DNA from: Selaginella moellendorffii
Lineage: Eukaryota > Streptophyta > Lycopodiopsida > Selaginellales > Selaginellaceae
NCBI RefSeq assembly: GCF_000143415.4
Contig: NW_003314427.1
Span: forward strand, 142,408-206,407
Length of the DNA stretch: 64,000 nucleotides
Direction of reading: 5' to 3'
Below the pieces are notes generated by a model that was given only the letters and a program-made list of their open reading frames with translations, ran no database searches and was not told the origin of the DNA. The translations under genes and the position numbers were made by a program. Positions 1-10,149 of the stretch are shown here, piece after piece (position 1 is the first letter of the stretch; each line of letters starts with the position of its first letter).

Positions 1-1443
1 ATCATAACCTGGAAAATAAAAATGTTTAGAAATTAGATAAAAATATAAAATACATACTCACCTTTTCAGGCTTCCCTTGGACGCCCCTCGTATCAACGCC
101 AATAGGATCCATAATGCACCCGGAAGAGAATGACTTGAAATGAACTTCTGCTGCGCACGTCATAAGCTCATACATCCAATTGGGGTCGTTCGGTAGGATG
201 AAGACAACATGGCCAGCTTCGAGCATAACTACTTCGGACAATAGGAATGCATCGCGCAAGTGGTCAGGTGTGAGAAAGTTCTAATCCTCAACTTTCCCAT
301 CGATATCTGAAAGACCATCTGGAAAGTCGAAGAGAATGAAGTCCACAACTGGGAGCACGGGCCTTTGTATCTTTCAGCACCAACGGTTGAACTGGCGGCG
401 TATATCCATGTTGATGTCGTCTTCCGTGAAAGATGTCAATAATCTACTGTAAGAGCCAATAAAGATACCCACAATGCCTCGTTGTGTTATTGGGGACACA
501 GGACAGACCTATAAAAGAGCTAAGTGAATGAAAAAAGTAATAAATAGTATGATACCGTCATATGGCGTGTTGTCGATGAGAGTTCCTCCAACTCCTCTTC
601 ATGAGCATCTCGTCGAGCTGGAATGAAATTACTACCAACAGTCATTGCTGCAAAAAACATGTATTACCACCTTTAGTTTGTAAAATTCACTTTTGCTTAC
701 CTCGAGGTCGACGTGATATTCTGTGAACCACTTGATCATCATTATTTACTGGTAGAACCTGATCCAGATCTTGGTTTTTTGATGGTTGAATTGGAGCCTG
801 TTCCTGACTGTCTGGTGGTGGAACACGAACTTGATCTGGAGCTTCCTCATCCTCGTCTCCATCGTCACTTGCATTGCCATCGTTGCTAGCATTGATAATT
901 TCCTCGTGATCTAGTGTAGAGGTCTCCTTCCCTAGGAGCTCCAGCTCCCAAGGGCATTCTATCTTCCGTGCCTTCGGAACTCTCGCAAACATTGTTGGAT
1001 ACATTCCTCCATCTCTTACACCCTTTGCAACAAGTCGAGTGCAAACTGGTGCCTCAAATGGCATGCCTCTATATCGAAGATACCTGTAAACAATATATAT
1101 TAAAAAACAGTCTTAGAAATCATATTATACCTATAAGTTGCACGTCGCATGAAATAAGGTTGACCATGTTGGCAATCATAAGTTGTTGTGCTTGTAGACT
1201 TCTTTGGCAGCCACCCCTTTTCGATCCCTTCCAATGACATGTTGATGTAGGTGTCGAAAGACATGAATGTGCCATCTAGATCGTCACCAATGTGTGGTGC
1301 CAAGAACTTCTCACCTTCACTTATAGTTTGCGTGATGTAGACAGCCCTTCTCATCATGTTCTCAAATAGTTCTAGTAGTCCTTTCTCTCTGTTCATCAAG
1401 CAGACATTGAGGAACTCCAGAGTCTCTATCTGTTGCTTATATG

Positions 1444-3311
1444 TGTGAGACACAAAATCCCTAGGCCCCAAAGTGGAGCCGGAAGGGCACCACAATGGTA
1501 GTGGCCGAAGCGAGAGCCAAACGAGCGTAACACGTTTGGACCAAAAGCTCCGACTTGAAAAGTCAAGAGCGGGAGTGGAACTCCCAACGAAGTGCTCGAG
1601 GAACGAGCACAAAGCGAGCAAAAGGTGAGGCTCCAAAAAGGGACCCAAAAGGACCAACACATGACACGTGGGAGTGTCCGAGATGGACTCTAGTTGGAGT
1701 CCAAAATGGAGTCCAAGATGGACCCGAGATGGAGTCCGAGATGGAGTCCGAAGTGGAGTCCGAGGTGGACCCGAGATGGACCCGAGTTGGAGTCCGAAGT
1801 GGAGTCCGAGATGGACCCGAGATGGAGTCCGAGATGGAGTCCGAGATGGAGTCCGAGGTGGACCCGAGATGGACCCGAGTTGGAGTCCGAAGTGGAGTCC
1901 GAGATGGACCCGAGATGGAGTCCGAGATGGAGTCCGAGATGGAGTCCGAGGTGGACCCGAGATGGACCCGAGATGGACCCGAGATGGAGTCCGAGATGGA
2001 GTCCGAGATGGACCCGAGATGGACCCGAGATGGAGTCCGAGATAGAGTCCGAGATGGAGTCCGAGATGGAGTCCGAGATGGAGTCCGAAGTCGAGACCGA
2101 GACCGGGACCGAGACCGGGACCGAGACCGAGACCGAGACTGAGATCGGGACCGAGACCGAGACCGAGGCCGAGGCCGAGACCGAGCCCGAGCCCGAGTCC
2201 GAGTCCGAATCCGAGTCCAAGTCCGAGTCCGAGTCCGAGTCCAAGTCCGAGTCCGAGTCCGAGTCCGGAGCCTGAGAGGGTGAAAGCCCAAAGCGTTCGT
2301 CTCCCAGACCCTGGGGGGTTTGGTGAGCTCCAAAAGTATAGTAGGGGGAGGACTGCAGTGGAGCCAGTTTGGCCAGGAAAGGCCAGTTTGGCCCAGGAAG
2401 GCCAGACCCAGTGTTGGGTGATGAGCTGCCCACTGGGAAGTCCAAGACTAGAGTGAACACAGACCGACAAGCGGGGTAGCTTGGTGAAGTGTTCAAGAGC
2501 CGGCTCTAGTTCCCCCGGGAGATCGACTGGCCGATGCTCCCAGTCCAAGTGTGGGTGGCACTACCTACTTGGATACCTGGTGTGGCTCAACGGAACCCGC
2601 TCTAAGCCCATGGCTAGAGCACCCAAGGGCAGAAGGCGAGGAGAGTACCTAGGTGGCTCGCGTAAGGCCACGGTGTTTCGAAATGTTGTCCCAAAGGCCC
2701 AGACTGTGGAAAGGAAGAGGAGCAGTCCTTTGGGGTAGTGACCAAGGACACAGTCGTGTGGTGAGGAAGTCTCAGAGGACCGTGGGACTTAGTGGTCGGG
2801 CCTGTGGGTCTCGATCCAGTGGCAGTGTTGGCAAACACGGCTAGGGGCAGAAAGGGACTTAGTGGGGACTGACAGAGGGATATTGGGGAAGGCTATTCCC
2901 CTTGTCGGTGGGCATCCTAAGGATGCTAAGGAGTGGATCTGAGATGACCACTCACGGATGGTTTGCCTAGTCTTGGAGGGCCAAGACGGTGATGCAAGTG
3001 GTGTTGGACCACCAGTGTGACCAAGGTAAATGGGCATGGCCTTAGCGTAACGGGCCGGTACGTCGGTGATACCTTGGGGTGTCGATCATGGGATCGGACA
3101 CGTGGAGCACTTGGACCAAGTGCTAAGGTTGAGTGGCATGGATGCCATTCTCGGGGCTAGCAAGCCCCAAGTCCTGAGTTGGACTTATGGAGGTTGTCAA
3201 TGAGACTTCTCCAAGTGGTCAGAGGTGTGGTTAAGTGACTAAAGTAAAATGGAAAAGTTAGTCGCTTACAATTTGGTATCGGAGCTGTTCCTTAGTTTGA
3301 CTTTTATTGGT
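1444..3311 (+). mobile_element. Truncated LTR retroelement: one complete LTR plus primer binding site, inserted in gene A copy 1
   Basis: The LTR spans 1444-3270 (TGTGAGACAC...GTCGCTTACA) and is the reverse complement of the LTRs at 25661-27493 and 31306-33114. It is followed by TTGGTATCGGAGC (3272-3284), a near match to the initiator tRNA-Met primer site, and about 25 bp of internal sequence shared with the full element. Similarity stops at 3311, where gene A coding sequence resumes. The second LTR and the rest of the element are missing, so this is a 5'-end fragment and not a clean solo LTR. No target duplication is expected or seen. Confidence 0.85.
1683..2275 (+). repeat. 12-bp-periodic tandem array inside the LTR
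   Basis: Runs of GAGATGGAGTCC, GAGATGGACCCG, GAGACCGAGACC and GAGTCC units make up about 600 bp. The period is a multiple of 3 and stop codons are rare, so long open frames appear on both strands (for example an all-EMES/DPRW or SRTRTR protein). These are composition artefacts. The same array occurs in the other LTRs of this family, with small unit-number differences. Confidence 0.9.
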
Positions 3312-4105
3312 CTATTATTATTCATCCAAGCTCCATATCGGTGGTTACCGTCAATAATTTGGAACATTGTCCCCGCAAGCTGTCGAGTCTCAGAATGTCT
3401 GATAAGCATGTCATCAAATTCTAGGGACTTCCTCCTCCAAATAGGATCCCAGCTATTCACAATCTCGGGTGTGACAGTAATGATCTCCGTTATTCCTGGC
3501 TTGCAAAAAGAGACTAGAAACATACCGATATTTGTTGCAAGGCCATTCTGTTTGAACAAGCTGTATATATCCGGGTTGACATACTTGGATGCTGTGCGGA
3601 CAAGGTTCGTCTGCTGCAAACGGCAAAGGGGGATTTCTCTGATCAAGTCACAAGGGCCTAGCCACTTGAGCGCCTCAAGTGTTTGGTGAACTGCTTTTTC
3701 CCTTGTCCGCATAACAGTCTCTTGGAAGCGTTTGTCCACCACATTGTCAGGAAGGTCTGCAACTCTTTCAGCTCCAGGCTGTTCGTCAGGTTCCCTATCG
3801 TGAACACCACTAGATTGCCCAACTTCAGGGATTTGCGTTGGTGGTGGTGGCGGTGGTGGCGGGGGCAGAAGCAATAGTGGCAGTGGTGGTGGCAATGGTG
3901 GTGGTGGCGGTGGCGGCGGGGGCAGAGGCAATAGTGGTAGTGGTGGTGGCAATGGTGGTGGTGGCGGTGGCGATGGAGGTGGTGGAGGTGGTGATGGAGG
4001 TGGTGGAGGTGGCGATGGTGGTGGTGGAGGTGGTGATGGTGGAGGTGATGGTGGTGGAGGTGGTGAATCTCTAACTAAATGTGTCTCTGTTGTGCCAATG
4101 GACAT

Positions 4106-4537
4106 GTCGATTGTGATGTCGTCGTTAGTGCCAAATTGAACTTCTCATGTCTTTTTGGCTCCAACAACCTTTTTATGTGTTACAATTTTCCTTTTCTGCA
4201 ACGAGAAAAAGTTTTGTTAGTCAAACTAAATAAAGATAATGAGAAATTCAAACAGTCAAAGAGAAAAAAAAAATCAAGTGGGCCTAGACTCCACCTCGGG
4301 CACTTTGGTTGCCCAGGGGCCACGAGGTTATTCAAATAACCTCGGCCCCTCGGCGAGCAAAACTGCCCGAGGTGGCTGGCCCGAGCTTGACCTCGGCCAG
4401 CAAAGAAGCAATCAGGAAAAAAAAAGGGAAGCAATGGAATGGAAGCAATGGAATCAAAAAATGGAAGTGGAAGCAATCAAATCAAAACTCACCCTTGGTG
4501 GCATCTTTCCTCCCCCGATTTCTAGATTTCTTGTGCA
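4106..4537. other. Divergent intergenic DNA, 5' flank of gene A copy 1, with a GC-rich hairpin
   Basis: No gene is seen. The stretch contains an interrupted inverted repeat: CCACCTCGGGCA (4291-4302) pairs with TGCCCGAGGTGG (4364-4375). An inner arm GGGGCCACGAGGTTATT (4316-4332) pairs imperfectly with 4335-4349. The hairpin could be structural, or the remnant of a small foldback element. Confidence 0.5.
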
Positions 4538-4832
4538 CTCAATCTCTCCCGCTCGCACACTCAATCTCTCCCACTCGTGCACTCAATCTCTCCCACTCGC
4601 CCACTCAATCTCTCCCGCTCGCGCACTCAATCTCTCCTACTCGCGCACTCAATCTCTCCGGCTCGCACGCTCAATCTCTCCCACTCGTGCGCTCAATCTC
4701 TCCTGCTCGCACGCTTAAACTCTCCCGCTCGCGCGCTCAATCTCTCAATCTCTTGCGCGCTCAATCTCTCGATCTCTTGCGCGCTCAATCGCTCGATCTC
4801 CTTCGCGCTCAATCTCTCGATCTCTCGCGCGC
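4538..4832. repeat. Tandem 22/24-bp array between the two divergent genes
   Basis: About nine 22-bp units of the form CTCAATCTCTCCCGCTCGCGCA are followed by four 24-bp variants with CTCGATCTCTTGCGCG. The array lies between gene A (minus) and the transposase gene (plus). The equivalent interval of copy 2 also holds a tandem array, but of unrelated sequence (54031-54335). Confidence 0.9.
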
Positions 4833-5732
4833 TCCACTTATGATGCGAACAGTAACCTAATCTTGGCAGCTACCCTAACCCTAATCCTGACGGCTGCCCT
4901 AACCCTAACCAATCTCTAATCCTGGCCGTTCATTCCAAATAACCTAAATCTAAACCATCACAATATCTTTGATCTTATTTTATCTTATCATTATTATTAT
5001 ATGTAAATTATGCTTCTTTATTTTGTATATTTTAATGATGGTATAACTAGCACCTATCAACATTTCTGTTATTAGAGATATGATATTATATTTTACAAAT
5101 TATCTAGAAATGATGCATTCTCATCAATATTTTGTACATATTTTGGAATCGTTACAAGAACTTCAAAGAGTATAAATAAGGCACGTTAAAATATGTTGTA
5201 CTATATCCATCTATGAATGGATGAATCCTCATCCAAAAATTTATTTTGTGTTGTATTAGATCCTAAACAATAGGCACGTGCTTTAAATGTCATTGAGCAG
5301 TGTTCACAATTATGAATAAAACTTGAGTTGTACTACGAATCAAATCTATTATTGAAGAATAAGATTTGACAAGATTTATTATCATCTACCACTTAAAATT
5401 TGACAACTTGACATATCACACGTGCTGATAGTTAGATTGGATCTCTTGGTTTGACACGTTATAGCAGAATGTCATTACTGGTATCATTATTAACTATCAA
5501 ACTTCACGTGCTGAAAATCTTTCCTTGGATCTATGTGTATACATGCATCAAACATCATAATAGATGACAGTAATATTAATACTGTCACACTTACACATGT
5601 TAAATTTGCTATAGAATTTAAATTCATTTTGTACGTTGTCTTCTTATTACTCTATTTAAATTTCAATTATGTTTCACTATAGATTTTTACAAGTAGCATA
5701 AAGAGAGAGAACTCCAAAACCTATTGAGAAGG
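4833..5732. other. 5' flank of transposase copy 1; AT-rich, telomere-like repeats at its left end
   Basis: No gene is recognised. CCCTAA-type repeats occur twice, around 4872-4882 and 4896-4908, as short telobox-like clusters of the kind often seen in plant 5' flanks. The remainder to 5732 is AT-rich and presumably carries the promoter of the transposase gene, but I cannot point to a specific TATA box. Confidence 0.4.
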
Positions 5733-8700
5733 ATGGAGAGGTTTCTTCTTCATTTTCGAGATCACCCACCTCTTTCATTCTCTCAGAGTATTGTTTCTGA
5801 AAGTTTTTTATGTCGGCGTTTTGATCGTTGTCTTGGCTCTATTTCTTTAGAGGCTGTGATCCGCAATGACACCGGTATAGTTGCATACTCGGAGTTTCTT
5901 CTTTCTGGTGTGGGCGAGGGTGGACAACAATGGGATTTACAAAATTCCAAGTCGAAGGAGATTTGAGTGTTCGGATCTCCAGTCAAAATGCCAAAATGCA
6001 CTCCAGCAAAAGTGAATGTGAAGCAAGAGTCAGCCGTTATCCTCTTGTCCTCTTCTAGTTCAAGTGGAGATGTCATGCTAGTGTCGGTGCCAAATTCACC
6101 AGCTCCAGCTCCAACTTCAGCAATATTCAAAGCCGTTAGCAATGCTTTCCAGTTTTCACGCCTCTCAATCGACGTGCACTTGTTTTTGTATAGGCTTGTG
6201 AGTGAGCTTCCATCCTCCTACAATGGCAACATTTTCTTCGAGCTACCACCTCTTGTCAGCAGCACAGGTTTCAAACGGAAGGGGATGGAAACCAAGCAGG
6301 ATGTCCACAATTGGTGCAAGATCAAGACCACACACTTCCAACATTTTGAATGCATAGTGTCTATAGTTCATTGTGGTGGGCATTTAGATTGTGTGAATGA
6401 AGTATGCAATCGAGACCGCTCTAGAAACTCTATATTTTTCGAAGGGTCTGCAGTCAATCCTCTAGCCTGTGACACCATTGCTGTTGGATTCAAATGTCGA
6501 TTCTGCAAAAATGCTCCTCTATGTCGTGCTATCTGCGAGGCCAAGATGTACTACTTTCTTCCACGGGATGGAGTGGCTGGAAGAGCTGCAGTGCATGTTG
6601 GCACACATATGCATCCAATGCAGGAACGGATACAAAAGAGTTCTCTCAACCGTTTCAAAGATGCTGTATAGGAAGAGACTATGAGAAACTCATCTGCAAC
6701 TCCGAAGCATGTTCAGAAGACCGTCCTCAAGGATTTTATCACAAATACCTTACTCAATCCAGGTTGCCAAAAGACTCAACTAAACGAGGCTAGCTTGCGG
6801 GACTTACTACGAGGAGTACAACCTGCTACTAGCCTAAGGAGGTACATCCGTTATTTTTCATATGTTATAATAATAATTTTTTTTTACATTATATTGTTTA
6901 GGATAAAATCTTGGATGTGTGAATCTCGAGAGGGGAAGTTGCAATCAAAAATTGACTCCATCCTTGAATTGAAACGGACCTGTCCATACGAGTTCATCCA
7001 CGGAAGTTTGTTTCCAGACCAAGTTGTGAATGAGCAAGAGCGCCCCTTCGTCTTCAAAATGTCTACCATGGGCCCTGCCTCTGGCGTAGATCTTGTCTCC
7101 TGAATGGACATGTTTGGGTCTAGTGACCTTGCAAATGCATGGGTACATTTTGACCATATGGAGCGTGTATCCGGTTGGACAACCATGGGAGCTCATGTGT
7201 ATGATCCAAGGTAATTTTTATTCTCATTATATTGAAATTGTTATAATATTTATGTTTTCATAGGCTACGTTGTAACTTAACAATTGCGACAGCAGAGTTT
7301 AAAGTACAAGACCAGACAGCACAGGAAATATTTTGGAAGTCCCTCTCTGATATTGTCCTAAAGCAGACTGGTAAACCTGCAAACTTTCGTGGTTTCATGG
7401 CAGATGGGGCTTGTGCAAACTGGAATGGTATCCGAGCAATTTTTGGGAAGGGTCAACCATTGGAAGGTCGTGAGAGGACTTGTGAGTTCCATTGGGCTCA
7501 AAGCCTAAACCAGCACTCCCACCTTATTAAGCCAGAGTTTCAATCAATATTTAAGGAGTTGTGCAAACAATGGTAGGTTGCACCTTATGAAGAAGAGTAT
7601 GAGGCAAAAGCAAACGAGATCCGAATGTGGTGGCGTGAAGATGGCCATACAGACGTAAGTTGCCTACCACAACTTGAGTCATGGTTAGGATGGTGGGAAG
7701 TTAGGATGTTCCAATGGGGACATCACTCTTTTCAGGTTGGTTTATATTTTTTCTTCTCCTTTTATTACCTTTTAATATTGCCTTTTCCATTAGGATCAAC
7801 CACTTGAGGACCTTGCATACAACCCAACTGTGAATCTCTCCAAAAGTAAGCATTGGAGTTGGCGTTCCTCTGAGGCAGGGAAAGGGAAGATGAGTCTATA
7901 CGAAGCCTGTCTATCAGATTTGATACGTGCTATAAAGCAATCTTCAAAAGCACTGGCATTCGAGGAAGGAAGATACATGGGAACAGGGCCTTCTGTTGAA
8001 ATGTTACATGATAGGATGAAGAGAAAATTAACTCCACCCGCCCGAACAGTGGCAACTGTAGTTGAGGAAGTGGTCCGTGGCACATCTATGGAGTACACTC
8101 CCTGAGCTTCTATTGGTGATATGAAGACTGTCCGCTCAAAGCGTCGTTTTTCCTTTGCTGGGGAAGATGTTGGTACGGACCTTGGAGCAAAAAGCTCTCA
8201 CAGGCCTGATGTCGAGTACCATTCTGCTCCAAGACACCGCTCTCGGACCGAGCCACCTCAAGTGGCTGATGAAGAGAGTGCATCGCAACAGGTTGAAATT
8301 GCTTACCGTAGCGTGGAGCCGAAGCAATGGGCAATCCGACGCGTGCCAGCAAAATCAAATGTAAGGTGTGTGGGGATGCTTCTGAGGGGCAAGTGTTGGG
8401 CCTGGATTCGTGGTGAAAAATCTGCTTCTGTTCCAGCCCCATGTTTCTATGGGGAATGAAAGCAAGTAGGATTTTCAAGATGGTGTTGGCTATATTGTTG
8501 CAACACCGACGCCAACCATATGAAGCGGCTTGAAGACACTATAGTGACTAAACCTGATGCAGTACCTAAAGAATGGCTGGTTGCTAATGGGGTCGCACTC
8601 ACCTCGGATGAGATTGACAACCTTGAGAAATCTGGTTTTAATCTTGAGAGGAGAGTTGGAGACATGAGTGACAGGAGCAGGACTATTTCTATAGAGATGC

Positions 8701-9071
8701 ACAGGAGGCCAGCACGAAAAGGTAAGGCAGTTAAATTTATTGGTACCGTCTCCAAGCAGAAGCAAGGTAAAATAAACTTGGCTCAAACACTTGAGTGTGA
8801 GATTCTCTCCACGAAGTACATCACTGTGCTTGCAAAAGAGTACACAGTCAAAACAGAAGGTGGAGAGTACACAATTGCCATTCACGACTTTCCTTCTTGC
8901 ACATGTCCAGACTTTACGAAGCGCGAGGAACATGGAAAGGCATATGCTCCTTGCAAGCATATGTACTACATCTTCATCAACATCTTGCACCAGGATCCTA
9001 AAGTGGATATTCATATACACCAAGCAAGTCTTACTATTGCTGAGTTGCAGAAAACTTTTGGAGCTAATTAG
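5733..9071 (+). pseudogene. Gene B, copy 1: MULE-like transposase with C-terminal SWIM zinc finger
   Basis: Exons 5733-6841, 6902-7210, 7264-7735 and 7794-9071 splice through GT-AG introns of 60, 53 and 58 nt into one 1056-codon frame ending at TAG 9069. An N-terminal zinc-binding region has CRFCKNAPLC and then HVGTHMHP (about 6490-6615). The core has GFMADGACANWNG followed by CEFHW (about 7395-7500), resembling the second Asp and the C/H region of Mutator-like DDE transposases. The C terminus has CTCPDF...PCKHMYYI (8896-8970), a SWIM finger (CxC...CxH). Six in-frame stops break it: TGA 5964, TAG 6669, TGA 7101, TAG 7574, TGA 8103 and TGA 8457. No frameshift is needed anywhere. It faces away from gene A across about 1.6 kb. 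A decayed homologue with the same intron positions is at 55090-57836. It would cut and join element ends; this copy is presumably inactive. Confidence 0.7.
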
Positions 9072-9165
9072 ATTTCTCCAACACTATCGATGTTTATTCT
9101 CTATCAATAATAAAACTTATTATACTTTATATAATTAATACAAATGTGCTTTTTCATTTCACTTT

Positions 9166-9618
9166 TCATTTTATATGCTTCCAAGTGTTCTTCTCGCAAT
9201 ACTGCCCATAGTACTCGTGTGTCTCCATTTCTGTCTTTACCATCTCAAAAAAGATTTCATGGTAGTCTTTCGGGTGTGTGATGTTGCAGTGTGTCACAAG
9301 AGCATATATACCATCATATTGATCATTGCCATTGTTTCCACCAAACGCTAGAAAATATATAAGGCACTTCTTGAAAGTGGCAGAATTGCACTTTTCTAAA
9401 ACAAGTAAAAGGGCATTCTTTTTCACCCAATTTGTTGCACCCTCTGTCATTGCATTTATCTCCAACTCATGATCACTATCCTCACTATCCTCTCTTTCAT
9501 TCTCTTGTGTGATTTGGTTATGCTGTGCAATGGGATAGTTATTGCATCTCCTAACCCTTGAACCCTGGGAAGAAAGATTGTGAGAGTTAAAATTACCAAC
9601 ACTAGAACCCATAGACAT
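9166..9618 (-). CDS. Intact 150-aa ORF of unknown function, convergent with the transposase
   Basis: An uninterrupted frame lies only 94 bp downstream of transposase copy 1, on the opposite strand. The first half is Ser/Asn-rich with an acidic patch (about residues 42-55). The second half is compact and hydrophobic with Cys/His/Tyr (for example EKCNSATFKKCLIYFLAFGG and the Tyr-rich end HEYYGQYCEKN). I recognise no family. It is inside the likely limits of element copy 1 and could be a third element gene, an accessory protein, or a chance or captured gene. The matching interval of copy 2 is too short to hold it. Confidence 0.4.
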   Translation of the reverse strand: MSMGSSVGNFNSHNLSSQGSRVRRCNNYPIAQHNQITQENEREDSEDSDHELEINAMTEGATNWVKKNALLLVLEKCNSATFKKCLIYFLAFGGNNGNDQYDGIYALVTHCNITHPKDYHEIFFEMVKTEMETHEYYGQYCEKNTWKHIK

Positions 9619-9924
9619 TTGTGGGTGTATTTCTCTTTTTTCGAATGAGAGTGTGAATGAAGATCTATAAATTCTAGACAGTATGCTACGACAAACCCCT
9701 CAAGAATGTATTTTACAAAGAACCAAGTCTTTCTTTTATATGCAATAAGCTTACATCAATGGTTATTTTTTTTCCTTTCAAACGGTTATATGGCTTCATA
9801 TAGAATCTTATTTCAAATTTAATAATTTTTTAATTCTGACAAACCTAACATTTACTAGCTAGAAAGCATAGAGTACAAATTTAAAGAAGTGACAAGAATA
9901 CTTTTTTTGCAAACATTTTATTTT

Positions 9925-10145
9925 ATGTTCTAACAAATGTCCCTATCATTGCATGTAGTAAATATTTAAATTATTAGAACAAAACGTGTTCTTTAGAACA
10001 TTTTTATCTATATAATATATAGAGAGTTATTAAATTATTAAGTTCGCCATAACCTTAAAATTTTAAAATTTATAATGTTTGTACTAAATTACAATTGAAA
10101 ATTGAGCTCAACTCGTGAGCTCAACTCTTCAACTCGTGAGCTCAA
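9925..10145. repeat. Terminal-region-like repeat, copy I (pair with 13862-14075)
   Basis: This roughly 215-bp sequence is repeated in the same orientation at 13862-14075. Shared blocks include TTTAGAACATTTTTATCTAT and the end rich in GAGCTCAACTC/GTGAGCTCAA. That end resembles the last bases of element copy 2 (GAGCTCATAAGCTCAAAAC), so this may be the right terminal region of element copy 1. Confidence 0.5.
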
Positions 10146-10149
10146 GTAT

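Larger units (their letters stand above)
1..4105 (-). pseudogene. Gene A, copy 1: ParB-like / DNA-methyltransferase-like protein of a two-gene mobile element; runs off the left edge
   Basis: Read on the minus strand from ATG 4105. The coding parts are 4105-3312, 1443-1131, 1083-701, 647-556, 508-62 and 8-1, separated by GT-AG introns of 47, 53, 47 and 53 nt (1130-1084, 700-648, 555-509, 61-9). The N terminus carries a long Pro-Ser run (residues about 14-90). A helical stretch follows, then WRRKS and, near residue 255, IIDGNHRYGAW, which resembles the DGxHR signature of ParB/sulfiredoxin-like domains. After the LTR insertion come a region ending GQPYFMRRATYR, an acidic linker (about 950-800) and VDFILFDFPDGLSD (about 345-306). 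The last sits where motif IV of beta-class N4/N6 methyltransferases would lie; the motif I region is outside the window but visible in copy 2. Breaks: an LTR fragment between 3312 and 1443, TGA at 376-374, TAG at 283-281 (Trp in copy 2). Family assignment is inference; homology to the gene at 50105-53951 is clear from motifs and introns. Confidence 0.6.

Noticed and set aside
1555-2548. Long overlapping open frames on both strands through the tandem array (also at 26383-27556 and 32028-33126)
   Set aside because: A 12-bp period lacking stops opens several frames at once. They read as EMES, SRTRTR or GLGLGL and cross LTR borders, so they are not genes.
3838-4074. Val/Glu-rich plus-strand ORF
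   Set aside because: It is the complement of the Pro-Ser run of gene A copy 1, which is supported by its homologous context and splice sites.
4872-4908. Interstitial telomere
   Set aside because: Only two short CCCTAA pairs separated by other sequence; more like telobox promoter words than a telomere relic.
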